A stretch of 64,000 nt of DNA from Archangium violaceum Cb vi76 (GTDB taxonomy: Bacteria > Myxococcota > Myxococcia > Myxococcales > Myxococcaceae): NCBI RefSeq assembly GCF_000733295.1, contig NZ_JPMI01000136.1, positions 16,201 through 80,200 on the forward strand. The letters run 5' to 3'. The notes under the pieces were generated by a model. It ran no database searches, was not told the origin of the DNA, and saw nothing but the letters and a program-made list of their open reading frames with translations. The position numbers were made by a program, and so were the translations under genes. The first letter of the stretch is position 1. The number at the start of each line of letters is the position of its first letter. Positions 7,813-15,927 of the stretch are shown one piece after another.

Positions 7813-9467
7813 TTCAGGAGGAGTTCTAACAGAACCTTTACTTCATCGAGTGCATCCGCCTCGGCCTTGGTGAGTGTGGATGCGGAGTTGCCTGCCTCAT
7901 AACGTTGGTTGAACCAGCGACCAAAGTGCCGGTCCACGATGTCGGCCACTTTCCGTACGTCTTCGGCTGTGGCCCTGCCTTTCGCCGGACGGAACGCCGT
8001 CCAGACATTGTTGATTCTCTCATGTACGAGCCTGTGCACGCCCCACAGGTTTTCCCTGGCGTTGATGTTCAACCGCTGGAAGAGATGGGTGTACTCCAAG
8101 GGAATGCGATGATGCACGGGGTAGCGTTTGTTCTTACCATCGATCAGGAGCTTGGCCAGGTCTGTATGGAACTTCCCATAGAAGTCGTTGTGCGCCATCT
8201 GCCTGAGTTCCCTGCTTGCAGCGTCGTCCAGCCTGGAGTCGAGGAGCTTGTCGAAGCGGGCCATGAGCTTGCGGAGCTGCTCCTTCTCCGCGACCGACAG
8301 TCCTTGTGTCTGGGCCTTCGTCCACAAGCGATGGAACTGTTCCCGCTCCGCCGGACGTACGCGTGCGAGGAAGGAGCGGAACCAGGCCACGGCTTCCGAG
8401 CCGCCGCGAGCCAGGATGGGGGCCAGCCTGGGGGCCACTGCCTCGAAGAGCGCGATGCCCCCGCGTAACGCGAGGCCGCTGATGAACCAGGTGGCGAGGA
8501 ACTCGGTGCTGCTGACCCCCGCTTCCAGGAAGGCGTCCCGGGTCTCCTCCCTCCACTCGCGGAGGATGCGCTCGTAGAGCGCGTAGTGCTCGGCGGCCAG
8601 GTCGGGTGGGGCCTCCATGGCCGGGCGCAGCGTCACCGCTTCCATCACGCGCCAGCGAGCATGCCGTTCAGCCCGGCGGTGTTCCGCCTCCAGCGACAAC
8701 CGGACGGTGCGAGGCCCGAGGCCGAGGGTGAAGGGCAGCAAGGCTTGGGTCAGTTGCGCGACCAGCTCCGGCGAGGGCTCGCGGATGGGCGGGCCACCAT
8801 GCGACTCGTATCGCGCAATCGTCGCGCCAAGGACCCGAGCGTCATCCAACAGGACATCCGCCAACACCGTGGCGTTGCCCCCATCGGGTACCCGCAGCCC
8901 CTTGGCCAACCGGGTGGCCAGGGCATGAGCCTGGGAAAGGGTATCCGCCGTCACGCCCGTGCGCCGCACGGGGAGCGTCCTGGCCTCCAGGGGTTTGGAG
9001 CTCTCCGAGGTGGTGAGTGCCCGCAGGCCCCAGCCGTGCCGCTCCCGTTGCACGGTGAGGGCAATCTCGCCGGTGCGTGCGTCCACGTAGGTAGGCAGGT
9101 GCGTTTCGAGACCTGGGGCGAACGCCGCACTCTTCCCCGCGGAGCCTGTGCTCGCGGCATCACGCTTCCAGGACAGCAGTGTCAGCACCCCGTTCTGTGC
9201 CCAGAAGCGGAAGACCAGGCGGGCACCGGCCTCTTCCACGTGGCTGGCCACTCCCCGCATGCCCGAGAGCGCCGCCGTGGTTTCGGCCCGGCGCGCGTCT
9301 TCGTCCGCCTGCGTGTCACGAGTCTCCCAGGGTGGAGGCAGGTCCCTCCCGACTTCCTCCGCCGCCTCGGGCTCGATGCCCTCCATCGCTCCCGTCGTCG
9401 CGCAGGCCTGGAGCATCAGTGCCAGGAGGCATATCCACCCGGCGGGTCGAGCCGTTCCCCATCTCAT
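7809..9467 (-). CDS. SitA-like polymorphic toxin lipoprotein, copy 3
   Basis: This 552-residue paralogue has a three-residue deletion in the acidic segment after the lipid anchor (EPEAAEEVGR instead of EPEEDLPAEEVGR). The lipobox LQAC, the conserved region and the HHRIPLEY end are kept. The variable end differs from copies 1 and 2 in the loop LIDGKNKRYP, in RLVHERINNVW after NLWGVH, and in the last 25 residues. It is coupled to the immunity gene at 7141. The upstream leader has GCAATATAGG, a possible -10 region, close to the ATG and no obvious ribosome site. Confidence 0.75.
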   Translation of the reverse strand: MRWGTARPAGWICLLALMLQACATTGAMEGIEPEAAEEVGRDLPPPWETRDTQADEDARRAETTAALSGMRGVASHVEEAGARLVFRFWAQNGVLTLLSWKRDAASTGSAGKSAAFAPGLETHLPTYVDARTGEIALTVQRERHGWGLRALTTSESSKPLEARTLPVRRTGVTADTLSQAHALATRLAKGLRVPDGGNATVLADVLLDDARVLGATIARYESHGGPPIREPSPELVAQLTQALLPFTLGLGPRTVRLSLEAEHRRAERHARWRVMEAVTLRPAMEAPPDLAAEHYALYERILREWREETRDAFLEAGVSSTEFLATWFISGLALRGGIALFEAVAPRLAPILARGGSEAVAWFRSFLARVRPAEREQFHRLWTKAQTQGLSVAEKEQLRKLMARFDKLLDSRLDDAASRELRQMAHNDFYGKFHTDLAKLLIDGKNKRYPVHHRIPLEYTHLFQRLNINARENLWGVHRLVHERINNVWTAFRPAKGRATAEDVRKVADIVDRHFGRWFNQRYEAGNSASTLTKAEADALDEVKVLLELLLK

Positions 9468-9486
9468 GTGGGGGAGGACCTATATT

Positions 9487-9515
9487 GCATGTCCTTCCAG
9501 GGGCGTGGCGACTCC
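9487..9515 (+). pseudogene. Short stub of the pilin-like gene tail
   Basis: The 29 bases match the start of the duplicated tail at 6907 (GCATGcCCTTCCAGGGGyG...). The match then ends and the native DUF885 leader begins at 9521. This marks the right-hand breakpoint of the duplicated block. Confidence 0.55.
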
Positions 9516-9574
9516 GCGAAGTCCACTCCGAGCGCCTTCCCTGTCACGCGTGGGGAATGGAGACTGTGGGCGTG

Positions 9575-11350
9575 ATGATTCGAGCCACCCTCTGCAGTGC
9601 CGCCCTGCTCCTGATGCCCGCGTGTGCTCCGCGTACGGGCTCCGGGCCGGCGGCCTCCGCGTCCGCCATGGCCTCCACTCCCGCCGATGCCGAATACGCC
9701 CGCTTCGCTCGCGAGTACCTCGACTGGTACTACGCCACGCACCCGGTACGAGCGACGAACCTGGGCCTGCACCAGTACGACACGCGGGTGCAGGACCTGT
9801 CGGCCGAGGCCTTCCAGCACCGGGCGAAGGAGTTGCACGGGTGGCTCGCGAGGCTGGAGCGGCTGGACCGGGCGGCGCTCACGGGGGACGCGGTGTTCGA
9901 CGTGCGCATCCTGGAGAACGCCATCCGCGCGGAGTTGCTGGAACTGGAGGAGGAGCGCGGCTGGCAGCGCAACCCGATGCTCTACAACAGCGTCATCGCC
10001 AGTGCGCTCTCGTCGCTGTCGCAGCGGGAGTTCGCTCCGGTGGAGGAGCGGGTGCGGAGCCTGCTGGCGAGGCTGGAGCGGATTCCGGCGGTGGTGGCCT
10101 CGGCGAAGGCCAACCTGCGCGACGTGCCGAAGCCGTGGGCCGAGCAGGGGCTGCGCGACACACGCGGCACGGTGGGCTTCCTGCGCTCGGACCTGCCGAA
10201 GGCGCTGGAGTCCCAGGGGCTGGCGCGGGTGGACGCGGCGCTGCGTCAGGAGCTCTCCGTGGCCCTGGCGCGAGCGGTGTCCGAGGTGGAGGACTTCGCG
10301 AGGTGGCAGGAGCGGGAGTTGTTGCCGAAGGCGAACGGGGACTTCCGGCTGGGGAAGGCGCTCTTCGAGAAGAAGCTGGCGCTGGAGGAGCACGTGGAGC
10401 TGACGGCCGAGCAGCTGCGGGACGTCAACGAGCGGGCCATCCAGAGGTACCAGGAGTGGGTGGCGAAGGAGGCGGCGCGGGTGGACGCGACGAAGTCACC
10501 GGTGGCGGTGATGGACGCGCTGGTGCACGACCATCCGACGGCGGAGGAGCTGATTCCAACGGCGCGCAAGCAATTGGAGGAGTGTCAGCGGTTCGTGGTG
10601 GAGAAGGGGCTGCTGACGTTGCCCTCGGAGCGGCTGCCGACGGTGCGCGAGACGCCGCCGTACGCGCGGATGGGGTTCGCGTCGATGGACACTCCGGGGC
10701 CCTTCGAGACGCGGGCGACGGAGGCCTTCTACAACATCACCAACGTGGAGCCGGAGTGGACGGAGGAGCAGAAGGCGCAGCACCTGACGTACTTCAACCG
10801 CGCGGGGCTGTTGGGCATCACGGTGCACGAGGGAATGCCGGGGCACTTCGTGCAGCTGTTGTACGAGGCCCGGATTCCGACGGAGGTGCGCAAGGTGTTC
10901 ACGCCGGCGTCGCTGGTGGAGGGCTGGGCGCACTACGTGGAGCAGATGATGGTGGACGAGGGCTTTGGCGGAGGAGACCCGGCGGTGCGTCTGGGACAGC
11001 TGCGTCGGGCGCTGCAACGGCATGCGCGGTGGCACGCGGGCCTGTCGATGCACGCCTTTGGCGAGTCGGTGGAGAACGCGGCGAAGCGTTACGCGGAGAT
11101 CGCCTACTTCGAGCCCTTCCCGGCGCTGCGCGAGGTGCAGCGAGGCACGTTCAACCCGACGTATCTCTATTACGCGCTGGGACGGATGCAGATTTTGAAG
11201 CTGCGCGAGGACTACAAACGTTACCTGGAGGCACGGGGACAGACGTTCTCGCTGAAAGACTTCCACGACCGGTTCCTGCAACTCGGGTTGCCGGTGTCAC
11301 TGGCGCGTCAGGCGATGATGCCGGGGGACACGGCTCCGTCGCTGGAGTAG
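9575..11350 (+). CDS. DUF885 metallopeptidase-like lipoprotein
   Basis: The 591-residue protein starts at ATG 9575 (a GTG three bases earlier is possible) and carries a lipoprotein signal ending MPAC. It belongs to the DUF885 family by its overall length and by the motif HEGMPGHF (His418, Glu419, His424), which looks like the zinc site of an HExxH-type peptidase with two extra residues, followed by EGWAHY about 30 residues later. It probably acts on the outside of a membrane, and the substrate is unknown. Pieces of this gene are scattered at 343, 2785, 4415 and 7004, so it was the neighbour affected by rearrangement of the toxin block. This copy is intact. Confidence 0.85.
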   Translation: MIRATLCSAALLLMPACAPRTGSGPAASASAMASTPADAEYARFAREYLDWYYATHPVRATNLGLHQYDTRVQDLSAEAFQHRAKELHGWLARLERLDRAALTGDAVFDVRILENAIRAELLELEEERGWQRNPMLYNSVIASALSSLSQREFAPVEERVRSLLARLERIPAVVASAKANLRDVPKPWAEQGLRDTRGTVGFLRSDLPKALESQGLARVDAALRQELSVALARAVSEVEDFARWQERELLPKANGDFRLGKALFEKKLALEEHVELTAEQLRDVNERAIQRYQEWVAKEAARVDATKSPVAVMDALVHDHPTAEELIPTARKQLEECQRFVVEKGLLTLPSERLPTVRETPPYARMGFASMDTPGPFETRATEAFYNITNVEPEWTEEQKAQHLTYFNRAGLLGITVHEGMPGHFVQLLYEARIPTEVRKVFTPASLVEGWAHYVEQMMVDEGFGGGDPAVRLGQLRRALQRHARWHAGLSMHAFGESVENAAKRYAEIAYFEPFPALREVQRGTFNPTYLYYALGRMQILKLREDYKRYLEARGQTFSLKDFHDRFLQLGLPVSLARQAMMPGDTAPSLE

Positions 11351-11366
11351 GGGGTGGCCTGGCGCG

Positions 11367-12263
11367 TCAGTCCCAGGTCCAGCGGTCTGGGTTCCACATC
11401 TTCCCTTCGCTGCTCAGGACCGGGTCGAGGAATGTCCTCGCGGCACGGTAGACATCCGCGAGCGTGGGCCATGGCAACCCGTCGTCCCGCGCCAGGTGTT
11501 CATAGGGTTGTGCCCAAGAGAGTGGAGGTGGGGGCAGTGCTGCCGGTAGTGCGTGTGAGCGGCGGAAGGTGAACGTGCTTTCGAGCGCCGAGCGCAGGAG
11601 TTCCTGATCAAAGGTTCCGGTCTGCGCAAGGAGCGCGAGATCGGGTAGATCCTTCATCCGCGAGTTCACCCGTTCGCGTGGAAGGGTATACGCGTGCACC
11701 TTCTCGGCGACGTGAGTCTCTCTCGGGTAGACGCGCAGTTTCGAGCGAGGAACGCCTGCGAAGGCGAGGAGGTTGCTCCCCTCGATGATTTCGGGAACTC
11801 CTACGAGCACATCGCCAAAGGCCGCGTCCACACCAAATGGATGGCCATAGGGTTTGTCCGCCAATCGAGCTTCAACGCGGAACCGGCGTCCCTCGTACAC
11901 CATGCCTTCGCCGTCGATGATGGGGCCGTGCAGTCCAACTCCCACCTCGAACAGGATGTGATCCCCGGCATCGCGCCTGCCAGCTTCCCGCAGTTGTTCC
12001 AGCAGGAGGTCCGGTTTCCCTGTGCAACGCAGGTCAACGTCCCTGGTTGACCGGGCTCGCTCGAGGCGCAGCTCGAGGACGATGCCGCCTTTCAAGACAA
12101 CTGCATCCCCCAAGACCGCGAAAACACGTGTGAGGAACCGGTCGAAAACGAGTTGCTGCCGCAGTCGGTTGAGAGGTCTGCCACTCGTTCGCGCCGCATC
12201 CTGCAAACGGGCTTCAAGCGCCTGTTTGAATGCCGCAGGGGTCTTGTACTGACGAAGAGTCAC
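11367..12263 (-). CDS. AbiEii/AbiGii-type nucleotidyltransferase toxin
   Basis: This 298-residue protein has the pattern VLKGGIVLELRL followed by RSTRDVDLR, the nucleotide-binding core of the AbiEii (DUF1814) nucleotidyltransferase family. Members act as type IV toxins that modify tRNA or other targets and can abort phage infection. The gene follows the antitoxin gene with three bases between them, the usual order for AbiE operons. The stop lies 16 bases from the end of the convergent DUF885 gene. Toxin activity is inferred from family and context. Confidence 0.85.
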   Translation of the reverse strand: MTLRQYKTPAAFKQALEARLQDAARTSGRPLNRLRQQLVFDRFLTRVFAVLGDAVVLKGGIVLELRLERARSTRDVDLRCTGKPDLLLEQLREAGRRDAGDHILFEVGVGLHGPIIDGEGMVYEGRRFRVEARLADKPYGHPFGVDAAFGDVLVGVPEIIEGSNLLAFAGVPRSKLRVYPRETHVAEKVHAYTLPRERVNSRMKDLPDLALLAQTGTFDQELLRSALESTFTFRRSHALPAALPPPPLSWAQPYEHLARDDGLPWPTLADVYRAARTFLDPVLSSEGKMWNPDRWTWD

Positions 12264-12266
12264 CCA

Positions 12267-12854
12267 CTAAGTACTACTCCTCAAGTCAGATGATGGCAAC
12301 CAACATGAAGCGTTCTGTAGCTCCGTGGGGCTGACAAGCCCTCGTTGGAGGATTTGTTGGTGTGCTGCGTGAATGAACTCGGGAGAGACATGCGCTTTCA
12401 CGCAGTCCATGAGGGTACGGAGCGGAGAGGTGATGGGGACATTGCCCACCCAGCGCCGCTCCGATTCACTGACATCCGCGTAGTACAGCCGTACGCCTTC
12501 AGGGACACGCAGACGCCGGCGTGCCCAGGCCGCGGGAAGCGTGAGGTGGTTCACCGCTGGGAGCGCATCCGAAAGGTCCTGAAGCAGAAGGGCCGTTTCA
12601 TGGCTGAAAACCCCCGCCTGCTCGCTCCACAGCCAGAGCACGATGAGGTCCTCATGCTCGCCTGCTGGATAGTAGGTGAGACGGAAGATTCCCCGGCGGG
12701 CCCGTTGGATGCGACCGCGTTTCATGTGATGGGCCAGCAGGGGCAGTGAATAGCCGACTTCCTGCGCCTGCCGTGCGCTGAAGTAGCCCCCTTGGCTTGC
12801 GGCTACCTCGTAGAGGTGAGCCCACTCCGGGCCGCTTGAGCGAGTCGGCTGCAT
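12267..12854 (-). CDS. AbiEi-type antitoxin / transcription regulator
   Basis: The protein has 195 residues from ATG 12854; a TTG two codons upstream is possible. Residues about 10-55 form a winged-helix-like N-terminal domain (GYFSARQAQEVGYS, then HHMKRGRIQRARRGIF) typical of AbiEi antitoxins, and the rest is the C-terminal antitoxin domain. AbiEi proteins bind their own promoter and neutralise AbiEii. No Shine-Dalgarno lies before the start, and the AT-rich dyad 9-25 bases upstream suggests a very short leader and autorepression. Confidence 0.85.
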   Translation of the reverse strand: MQPTRSSGPEWAHLYEVAASQGGYFSARQAQEVGYSLPLLAHHMKRGRIQRARRGIFRLTYYPAGEHEDLIVLWLWSEQAGVFSHETALLLQDLSDALPAVNHLTLPAAWARRRLRVPEGVRLYYADVSESERRWVGNVPITSPLRTLMDCVKAHVSPEFIHAAHQQILQRGLVSPTELQNASCWLPSSDLRSST

Positions 12855-12862
12855 GCACAAAG

Positions 12863-12879
12863 ATTAAACGGCCTTTAAT
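12863..12879. promoter_or_regulatory. Dyad at the abiE promoter
   Basis: ATTAAA-CGGCC-TTTAAT is a perfect inverted repeat in otherwise GC-rich DNA. On the minus strand TTTAAT lies about 8 bases before the antitoxin start and could serve as the -10 box. AbiEi proteins are known to repress from inverted repeats at this position, so this is a likely operator. Confidence 0.5.
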
Positions 12880-12961
12880 GATAGTGCCTACCCCCCTGGA
12901 GGTATGGACCTCTTCATGGTAGGGAGATGTGGTTGAAGGTGTTCTCGCGGTGATGGGCCCG

Positions 12962-12997
12962 CGCCCCCACCTACCGGCGGAGCCGATGGCGGGGGCG
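12962..12997 (-). terminator. Hairpin after the lipoxygenase gene
   Basis: CGCCCCC at 12962 pairs with GGGGGCG at 12991 around a 22-base loop that can itself partly pair. It lies 22 bases past the lipoxygenase stop on the minus strand. No T-run follows, so its use as a terminator is only probable. Confidence 0.4.
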
Positions 12998-13019
12998 GAC
13001 GAGTTCCATGTCTGGGAGC

Positions 13020-15062
13020 TTAGATGTTGATGCTCTGCGGAATCGCCGTGGGCAGCAGCGTCTCGTAGGGGATGCGCGACAGGTTGCGCTGGCCGATCTC
13101 CCGCTCCGTGGCGCGCAGGCGCTTCTGGAAGACCTCCAGGGCGGGCCACACGCGCGCGTCCGCGAACCAGGGCTCGCGCAGGTACGTGTCGTAGCCGCCC
13201 AGCCGGGTGAAGTACACGTTGCCCAGCCCGAAGGTGACCGCCTGCTGCAGGAAGGCCATCTGCAACGGCGGCAGGTGGGTCAGCTCCGTGCTCGGCGGCA
13301 GCTCTTCCACGGAGGTGGGCGCGGGAGCGTAGGCCGCCAGCGGCAGCGCCGGGGTGTAGCTCATGACCGTGCGCTGCGGGAAGTTGACCGCCGCGTGCTG
13401 CACGCTCGCCGTGAAGATGATGTAGGTGGTCAGGTCCACCAGATACTCGAAGGTCTGGATGCCCCCTCCGCCCTCCGTCACATCCTTCAGCTTGCCGGCG
13501 TCGGGGCTGGCGAGCTCCGTGACCCAGGCCTGCAGCTCGTAGTCGCTCCGCACCGCCGCGTCATCGTTGTAGTAGATGGCCAGGTAGTCGCTCACCCAGG
13601 CGCGGATGTCGTTCCAGAGCAGCAGCGCGTCGTCGCGGTACGGGTAGTCCGGCAGCTTCGAGGCGTCGTCCACCCCGCGGGCCGCCAGCGCCCGGGGCAG
13701 GAACGACTGGTTGATGGATTGGTTGGCCACGGCCTGGATGCTCACCTGGGTGGAGGCCTTGATCTCACCGGCGAGCAGCTGGTCCACCGGGCCACCGGGC
13801 GCGATGAGGGACGTCTCCGCGGCGTTGTTGATGGCCAGGGTGCCCTGGAAGTGCGGCGTCAGCAGCAGGTAGAGCGGGTGCTGGGGCGCGAGCTGCCGGT
13901 GCGTGGACAGGGTGAACTCTTCCAGAATCAGGTGCGTGAGGCCCAGGTGCGCGATGAGCTCGTGGTAGTTGCCATCCGCCACCTGCACGTGCAGGCGCGC
14001 CAGGCTCCAGGAGGTGCCGTCCGCCGGGGTGAAGATGGGGTTGGAGCGGCCCGGCGTCTGCGAGCACTGGATGGCCACCGCGCGCAGCTTCCGGTCGGCC
14101 TGGTTCGCGGCGGGCACGGCGAACAGGGCGAGCGGCGCTTCGATGTACTTCTGTCCGCCCGACGTCTGTCCGGTGGGGATGCCCTGGAAGACGGCGTAGT
14201 CCAGCAGGTACAGCCGACCTTCCTGGCCCGCGCGGGCCAGGGTGTCCTGCGAGCCCATCACGGACTGGTACTGCGCGTCCGTCACCGGGAACTTCTCGGG
14301 GAGGGCCGCGATGCCCTGGAGCAGCGCCGGGTTGGGCCCGGCCAGCCGCATGCGCGCGAAGATGAGGTCGGTCTCGTAATTGCTGGCGACCGACGGAGGC
14401 TGCAGCAGCGAGAACTGGGCCGTGTAGTTGTCGAGCGACGCCGCCTTGCCGTACAGCCCCAGGTACTTCAGGAACAGATCTCCGGCCTCGGACAACAGCT
14501 TCTTCAACAGGGTGTCGATGAGGTCGAGGATGTCCTGCCCGATGGCGGGCGCATCCAGCGCGGCCTGGGTGGCGAGCTCGGAGACGATGGCGACACCGGC
14601 GGTCTCCTCCAGCTTCTGGCCCGCCGCCTTGAGCAGCGTCCGGGGGCGCTCGATGACATCGGCGATGAGCGTCACCGCCGGGGAGCGCGGCGCCTGGTGG
14701 AGCCGGGAGGTCCGGTCCGACAGCCGGCTGAATCCGTCGGTCAGCTCCCGGTAGGTCCCCTCGACCCTGCGGAGCTCCAGCTCGGACAGGCCGGCGTCGT
14801 TCTGGATCGCCTCCCCGTTGTCGAAGAGCTTCGCGCCGATGGCCAGCACGTTGCCCAGCAGCTGCAGGCCGGTGGTGGCGACGCCATCCAACCAGACGAA
14901 GGAGAAGTTGTCCTGACGGGGGACCTGGGCCGCGATCCCCAGCGGACTCAGCCGGCTGTCGAAGTTGTAGGCGTAGACCTGCCGCTCTTGTGTGAGCGTG
15001 GCGAGGCGCAGCTCCTGCTGGGCGGGAGAGTCATTCTGGGGCAGGGAGGGAATGGAACGCAT
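13020..15062 (-). CDS. Lipoxygenase
   Basis: This 680-residue protein matches the catalytic part of lipoxygenases, which add oxygen to polyunsaturated fatty acids. The iron ligands can be seen: HELIAHLGLTH (the last two His being the H-x4-H pair), QHAAVNF with His and Asn, and the C-terminal Ile in PQSINI. No PLAT domain is obvious at the N-terminus, which is helical instead, as in other bacterial members. An AGGAG site lies just before the ATG. Myxobacteria are known to make such enzymes. The desaturase genes at 21-23 kb could supply unsaturated acyl chains, but no operon links them. Confidence 0.88.
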   Translation of the reverse strand: MRSIPSLPQNDSPAQQELRLATLTQERQVYAYNFDSRLSPLGIAAQVPRQDNFSFVWLDGVATTGLQLLGNVLAIGAKLFDNGEAIQNDAGLSELELRRVEGTYRELTDGFSRLSDRTSRLHQAPRSPAVTLIADVIERPRTLLKAAGQKLEETAGVAIVSELATQAALDAPAIGQDILDLIDTLLKKLLSEAGDLFLKYLGLYGKAASLDNYTAQFSLLQPPSVASNYETDLIFARMRLAGPNPALLQGIAALPEKFPVTDAQYQSVMGSQDTLARAGQEGRLYLLDYAVFQGIPTGQTSGGQKYIEAPLALFAVPAANQADRKLRAVAIQCSQTPGRSNPIFTPADGTSWSLARLHVQVADGNYHELIAHLGLTHLILEEFTLSTHRQLAPQHPLYLLLTPHFQGTLAINNAAETSLIAPGGPVDQLLAGEIKASTQVSIQAVANQSINQSFLPRALAARGVDDASKLPDYPYRDDALLLWNDIRAWVSDYLAIYYNDDAAVRSDYELQAWVTELASPDAGKLKDVTEGGGGIQTFEYLVDLTTYIIFTASVQHAAVNFPQRTVMSYTPALPLAAYAPAPTSVEELPPSTELTHLPPLQMAFLQQAVTFGLGNVYFTRLGGYDTYLREPWFADARVWPALEVFQKRLRATEREIGQRNLSRIPYETLLPTAIPQSINI

Positions 15063-15114
15063 GGGGCTCCTGGGCAGTGGAGCCGCGCATCATCTTCTCT
15101 CCCAGTGAAACCCT

Positions 15115-15825
15115 CTACTCCTTCCGGCCGCCTCCCTTGTTCTTGGAAAGTGCGCGGATGTAGTTCCCGTCGATTCCGTGGATGCGCATGTCCACGAGTT
15201 GCTCGAGCGTGACATTCGGATATCCGGCCTCGCGTATCTCCTGGACGAACTTCGGGGTGACGCCGTGGATGCGCGTGGCCACCAGGTCATCCATCGTGAG
15301 CTTGTCGTAGCCGGCCGCTTTCAGGGCGCGGATGTGCTCGGGCGTCACCTGGAAGATGGCCACCTGGAGCAGCTCGTCGTGGGACATCTTCGCGTAGCCG
15401 AGCTCCGCCAGCGCCTTCACCCGCGCCGGCCCCAGGTCGAAGATCGCCAGCTGGAAGTGCTCGTCCGGGGTGATGTTCGTGTAGCCGAGCTTCCTCATCT
15501 CCTCGAGGTACGCGGCGTTGGGCTCGAAGGTGTAGTGGCCCGCGCCCTCGCCGTTGGCGAAGCGGCCCTCGAAGCGCAGCGTGCCCGCCTCGCGCACGAG
15601 CTGGAACTTCGTGTCCGCGCCGTCCTCCGTGTTCAGTCCCTGGAAGGAGGCGCGGGGAATGCCGAGTCCCATGTTTCCGTGCTCATGGACGCGGAAGTTC
15701 ATCTGCAACGAGTCCTCGCGCGGGGTGGCCGTCCACGTGCCACTCCTCGGTGCGGCCAGCGCGGAGAAGGTCCACAGCAGCAGGGCGGAGATGAGCAGCG
15801 TGTACGTCGTCCGTGGGGTGGTCAT
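15115..15825 (-). CDS. Secreted protein with the BlaR1-type C-terminal repeats
   Basis: The 236-residue protein has a clear ribosome site (AAGGAG) and a signal peptide ending in ALAA. The first half of the mature part has a small beta-rich layout. From about residue 105 it carries four to five copies of a 26-28 residue unit of the form GVTPEHIRALKAAGYDKL then DLVxxRIHG. The same unit is repeated in the C-terminal region of the M56 sensor encoded just upstream. The gene is third in the blaI-blaR1 operon. The repeats may bind one another or a common wall ligand, so this could be a periplasmic partner of the sensor. That role is a guess from the shared repeats. Confidence 0.7.
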   Translation of the reverse strand: MTTPRTTYTLLISALLLWTFSALAAPRSGTWTATPREDSLQMNFRVHEHGNMGLGIPRASFQGLNTEDGADTKFQLVREAGTLRFEGRFANGEGAGHYTFEPNAAYLEEMRKLGYTNITPDEHFQLAIFDLGPARVKALAELGYAKMSHDELLQVAIFQVTPEHIRALKAAGYDKLTMDDLVATRIHGVTPKFVQEIREAGYPNVTLEQLVDMRIHGIDGNYIRALSKNKGGGRKE

Positions 15826-15927
15826 GTTCAGGCTCCTTCAAGGCATTTCGGGCAAAAGGGAGCCCGGCGGCGCGCGCGCGGGGCGCGGCCGGGGGCTCGT
15901 GGGAGGTGAGGGGAAGGGGACTGCCGG

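Larger units (their letters stand above)
6907..9486. repeat. Direct tandem repeat, unit B (about 2.6 kb)
   Basis: This is the second copy of the unit at 4319: pilin-like gene tail, DUF885 fragment, immunity gene and toxin gene in the same order and orientation. A further 29-base stub of the pilin tail follows at 9487-9515, marking the start of what would be the next unit. Confidence 0.8.

Noticed and set aside
1067..9467. The three toxin copies as an assembly artefact
   Set aside because: The copies differ by many coding changes, a three-codon deletion and different spacers, so they are not one sequence repeated by error.
9148..11451. A 767-codon frame overlapping the DUF885 gene in another frame
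   Set aside because: It is extremely rich in Gly, Ala and Arg, has no motif, and runs through both the toxin gene antisense region and DUF885.
13008..15212. A 734-codon plus-strand frame opposite the lipoxygenase
   Set aside because: The minus-strand lipoxygenase has all iron ligands, and the opposite frame has no recognisable features.
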